This document shows positions 63,448 to 64,000 of a stretch of 64,000 nt of DNA, piece by piece. The position numbers and the translations under genes are program-made. The DNA lies in assembly GCA_963807065.1 (NCBI GenBank), contig CAWDZQ010000002.1:62001-126000 (forward strand). Reading direction: 5' to 3'. The notes beneath the pieces are model-generated. The model searched no databases. It saw only the letters and a program-made list of their open reading frames with translations, and was not told the origin of the DNA. Positions within the stretch are counted from its first letter, which is position 1. Every line of letters starts with the position of its first letter. This DNA comes from CAWAND01 sp963807065 (GTDB taxonomy: Bacteria > Chloroflexota > Anaerolineae > Anaerolineales > E44-bin32).

Positions 63448-64000
63448 TGAAGAGAATTGGGATATTGACCGGCGGCGGCGATGTGCCTGGCTTGAACGCC
63501 GGCATCAAAACCCTCGTCCGCCGGCTTGACGCCATGGGTCTGCAAGCCGTAGGGATTCGCCGCGGCTGGGAGGGCTTGCTTTTCTATCAGCCCGACGACC
63601 CGAACACGGAGCGCGAATATATACGGCCGCTCAAGCCGGACGATGTCCGAACGGTCGATCGAACCGGCGGCACATTCTTGCACACGTCCCGTGTTAACCC
63701 GGGCAACGTCAAACGTTCGGGGGCGCCCGCCTTTCTGCAATCGGCATACGATGGACAAGAGGACGCCCGGCTGGACTTCACGAATGTGGTGCTTGCTAAT
63801 CTGCAACATCTCAAGATCGATGGGCTGGTGGTGATCGGAGGCGACGACACCCTCGGGTATGCCAGCCTGCTTCACCGCCAGGGCTTCCCCATCCTGGGCA
63901 TCCCCAAGACCATGGACAACGATGTTTTCGGCACGGACTACTGCATCGGCTTCTCAACGGCCATTACTCGAACGGTGGATGCTATCCATAAACTGCGCTC
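63448..64000 (+). CDS. 6-phosphofructokinase, PPi-dependent type, 3' end outside window
   Basis: The first 184 residues are visible. It begins MKRIGILTGGGDVPGLNAGI (GGD-xPGxN nucleotide/phosphate loop) and continues with VVIGGDDTLGYASLLHRQGF and GIPKTMDNDVFGTDYCIGF. GGDDT (Asp where ATP enzymes have Gly in GGDGS) and PKTMDND (Lys in place of Gly in PGTIDND) are the marks of pyrophosphate-dependent phosphofructokinases. It would phosphorylate fructose 6-phosphate with PPi in a reversible glycolytic step. ATG at 63448 with GAGGAAG upstream. Confidence 0.87.

Overview
The window reads as a 64 kb stretch of a high-GC bacterial chromosome, most likely a Chloroflexota (Anaerolineae-like) genome. 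This is inferred from the zinc-type S14, the zinc-ribbon tail on L24, lipoproteins with Thr/Pro/Ala-rich linkers, an NBR1-type Ig lipoprotein, a GAAC-N4-GTTC-like SOS box at recA and RpoB with a large lineage-type insertion. No marker gene was searched, so the phylum is inference.

Layout. Positions 1-13807 (minus strand) hold a joined str-S10-spc ribosomal cluster: rpsL, rpsG, fusA, tuf, rpsJ, rplC, rplD, rplW, rplB, rpsS, rplV, rpsC, rplP, rpmC, rpsQ, rplN, rplX, rplE, rpsN, rpsH, rplF, rplR, rpsE, rpmD, rplO (cut by the window edge). It has its own promoter. Upstream lies rpoB as a single gene with its own promoter and a leader hairpin; rpoC is not downstream and rplL is not upstream. A decayed insertion sequence sits directly behind the rpoB -35 box. 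Positions 19.6-28.5 kb hold a GNAT, a CPA2 antiporter, a TPR/SLT lipoprotein and an adenosine-kinase-like/GNAT/ahcY operon with a terminator in its leader. Positions 28-31 kb hold small lipoproteins and a small membrane protein. Then come recA with an SOS box, a five-gene branched-chain amino acid ABC operon, proS, tkt-rpiB plus a nuclease-like gene, an esterase, an ECF sigma/anti-sigma pair, cydAB, a folate cluster (folE, folM-like, folB, folK), an FAD oxidoreductase, a cyclase/membrane protein/aldolase operon, an M20 peptidase, tRNA-Pro(GGG), two tandem SLC13 transporters with RCK_C domains, hemW, a Gfo/Idh oxidoreductase and the start of a PPi-type phosphofructokinase.

Three cross-cutting patterns stand out. 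First, several genes without a Shine-Dalgarno have a -10 box ending 6-7 nt before the start codon, as expected for leaderless mRNAs. Second, five coding regions (rpsS, the transposase, a lipoprotein, cydA, cydB) are each broken by a single-base indel in a short base run; because rpsS is essential, sequencing or assembly error is the likely cause. Third, tuf and recA use G-ending codons (GGG, GCG, ACG, AGG, some ATA), unlike their neighbours.

No CRISPR array, prophage, toxin-antitoxin or named defence system was recognised.
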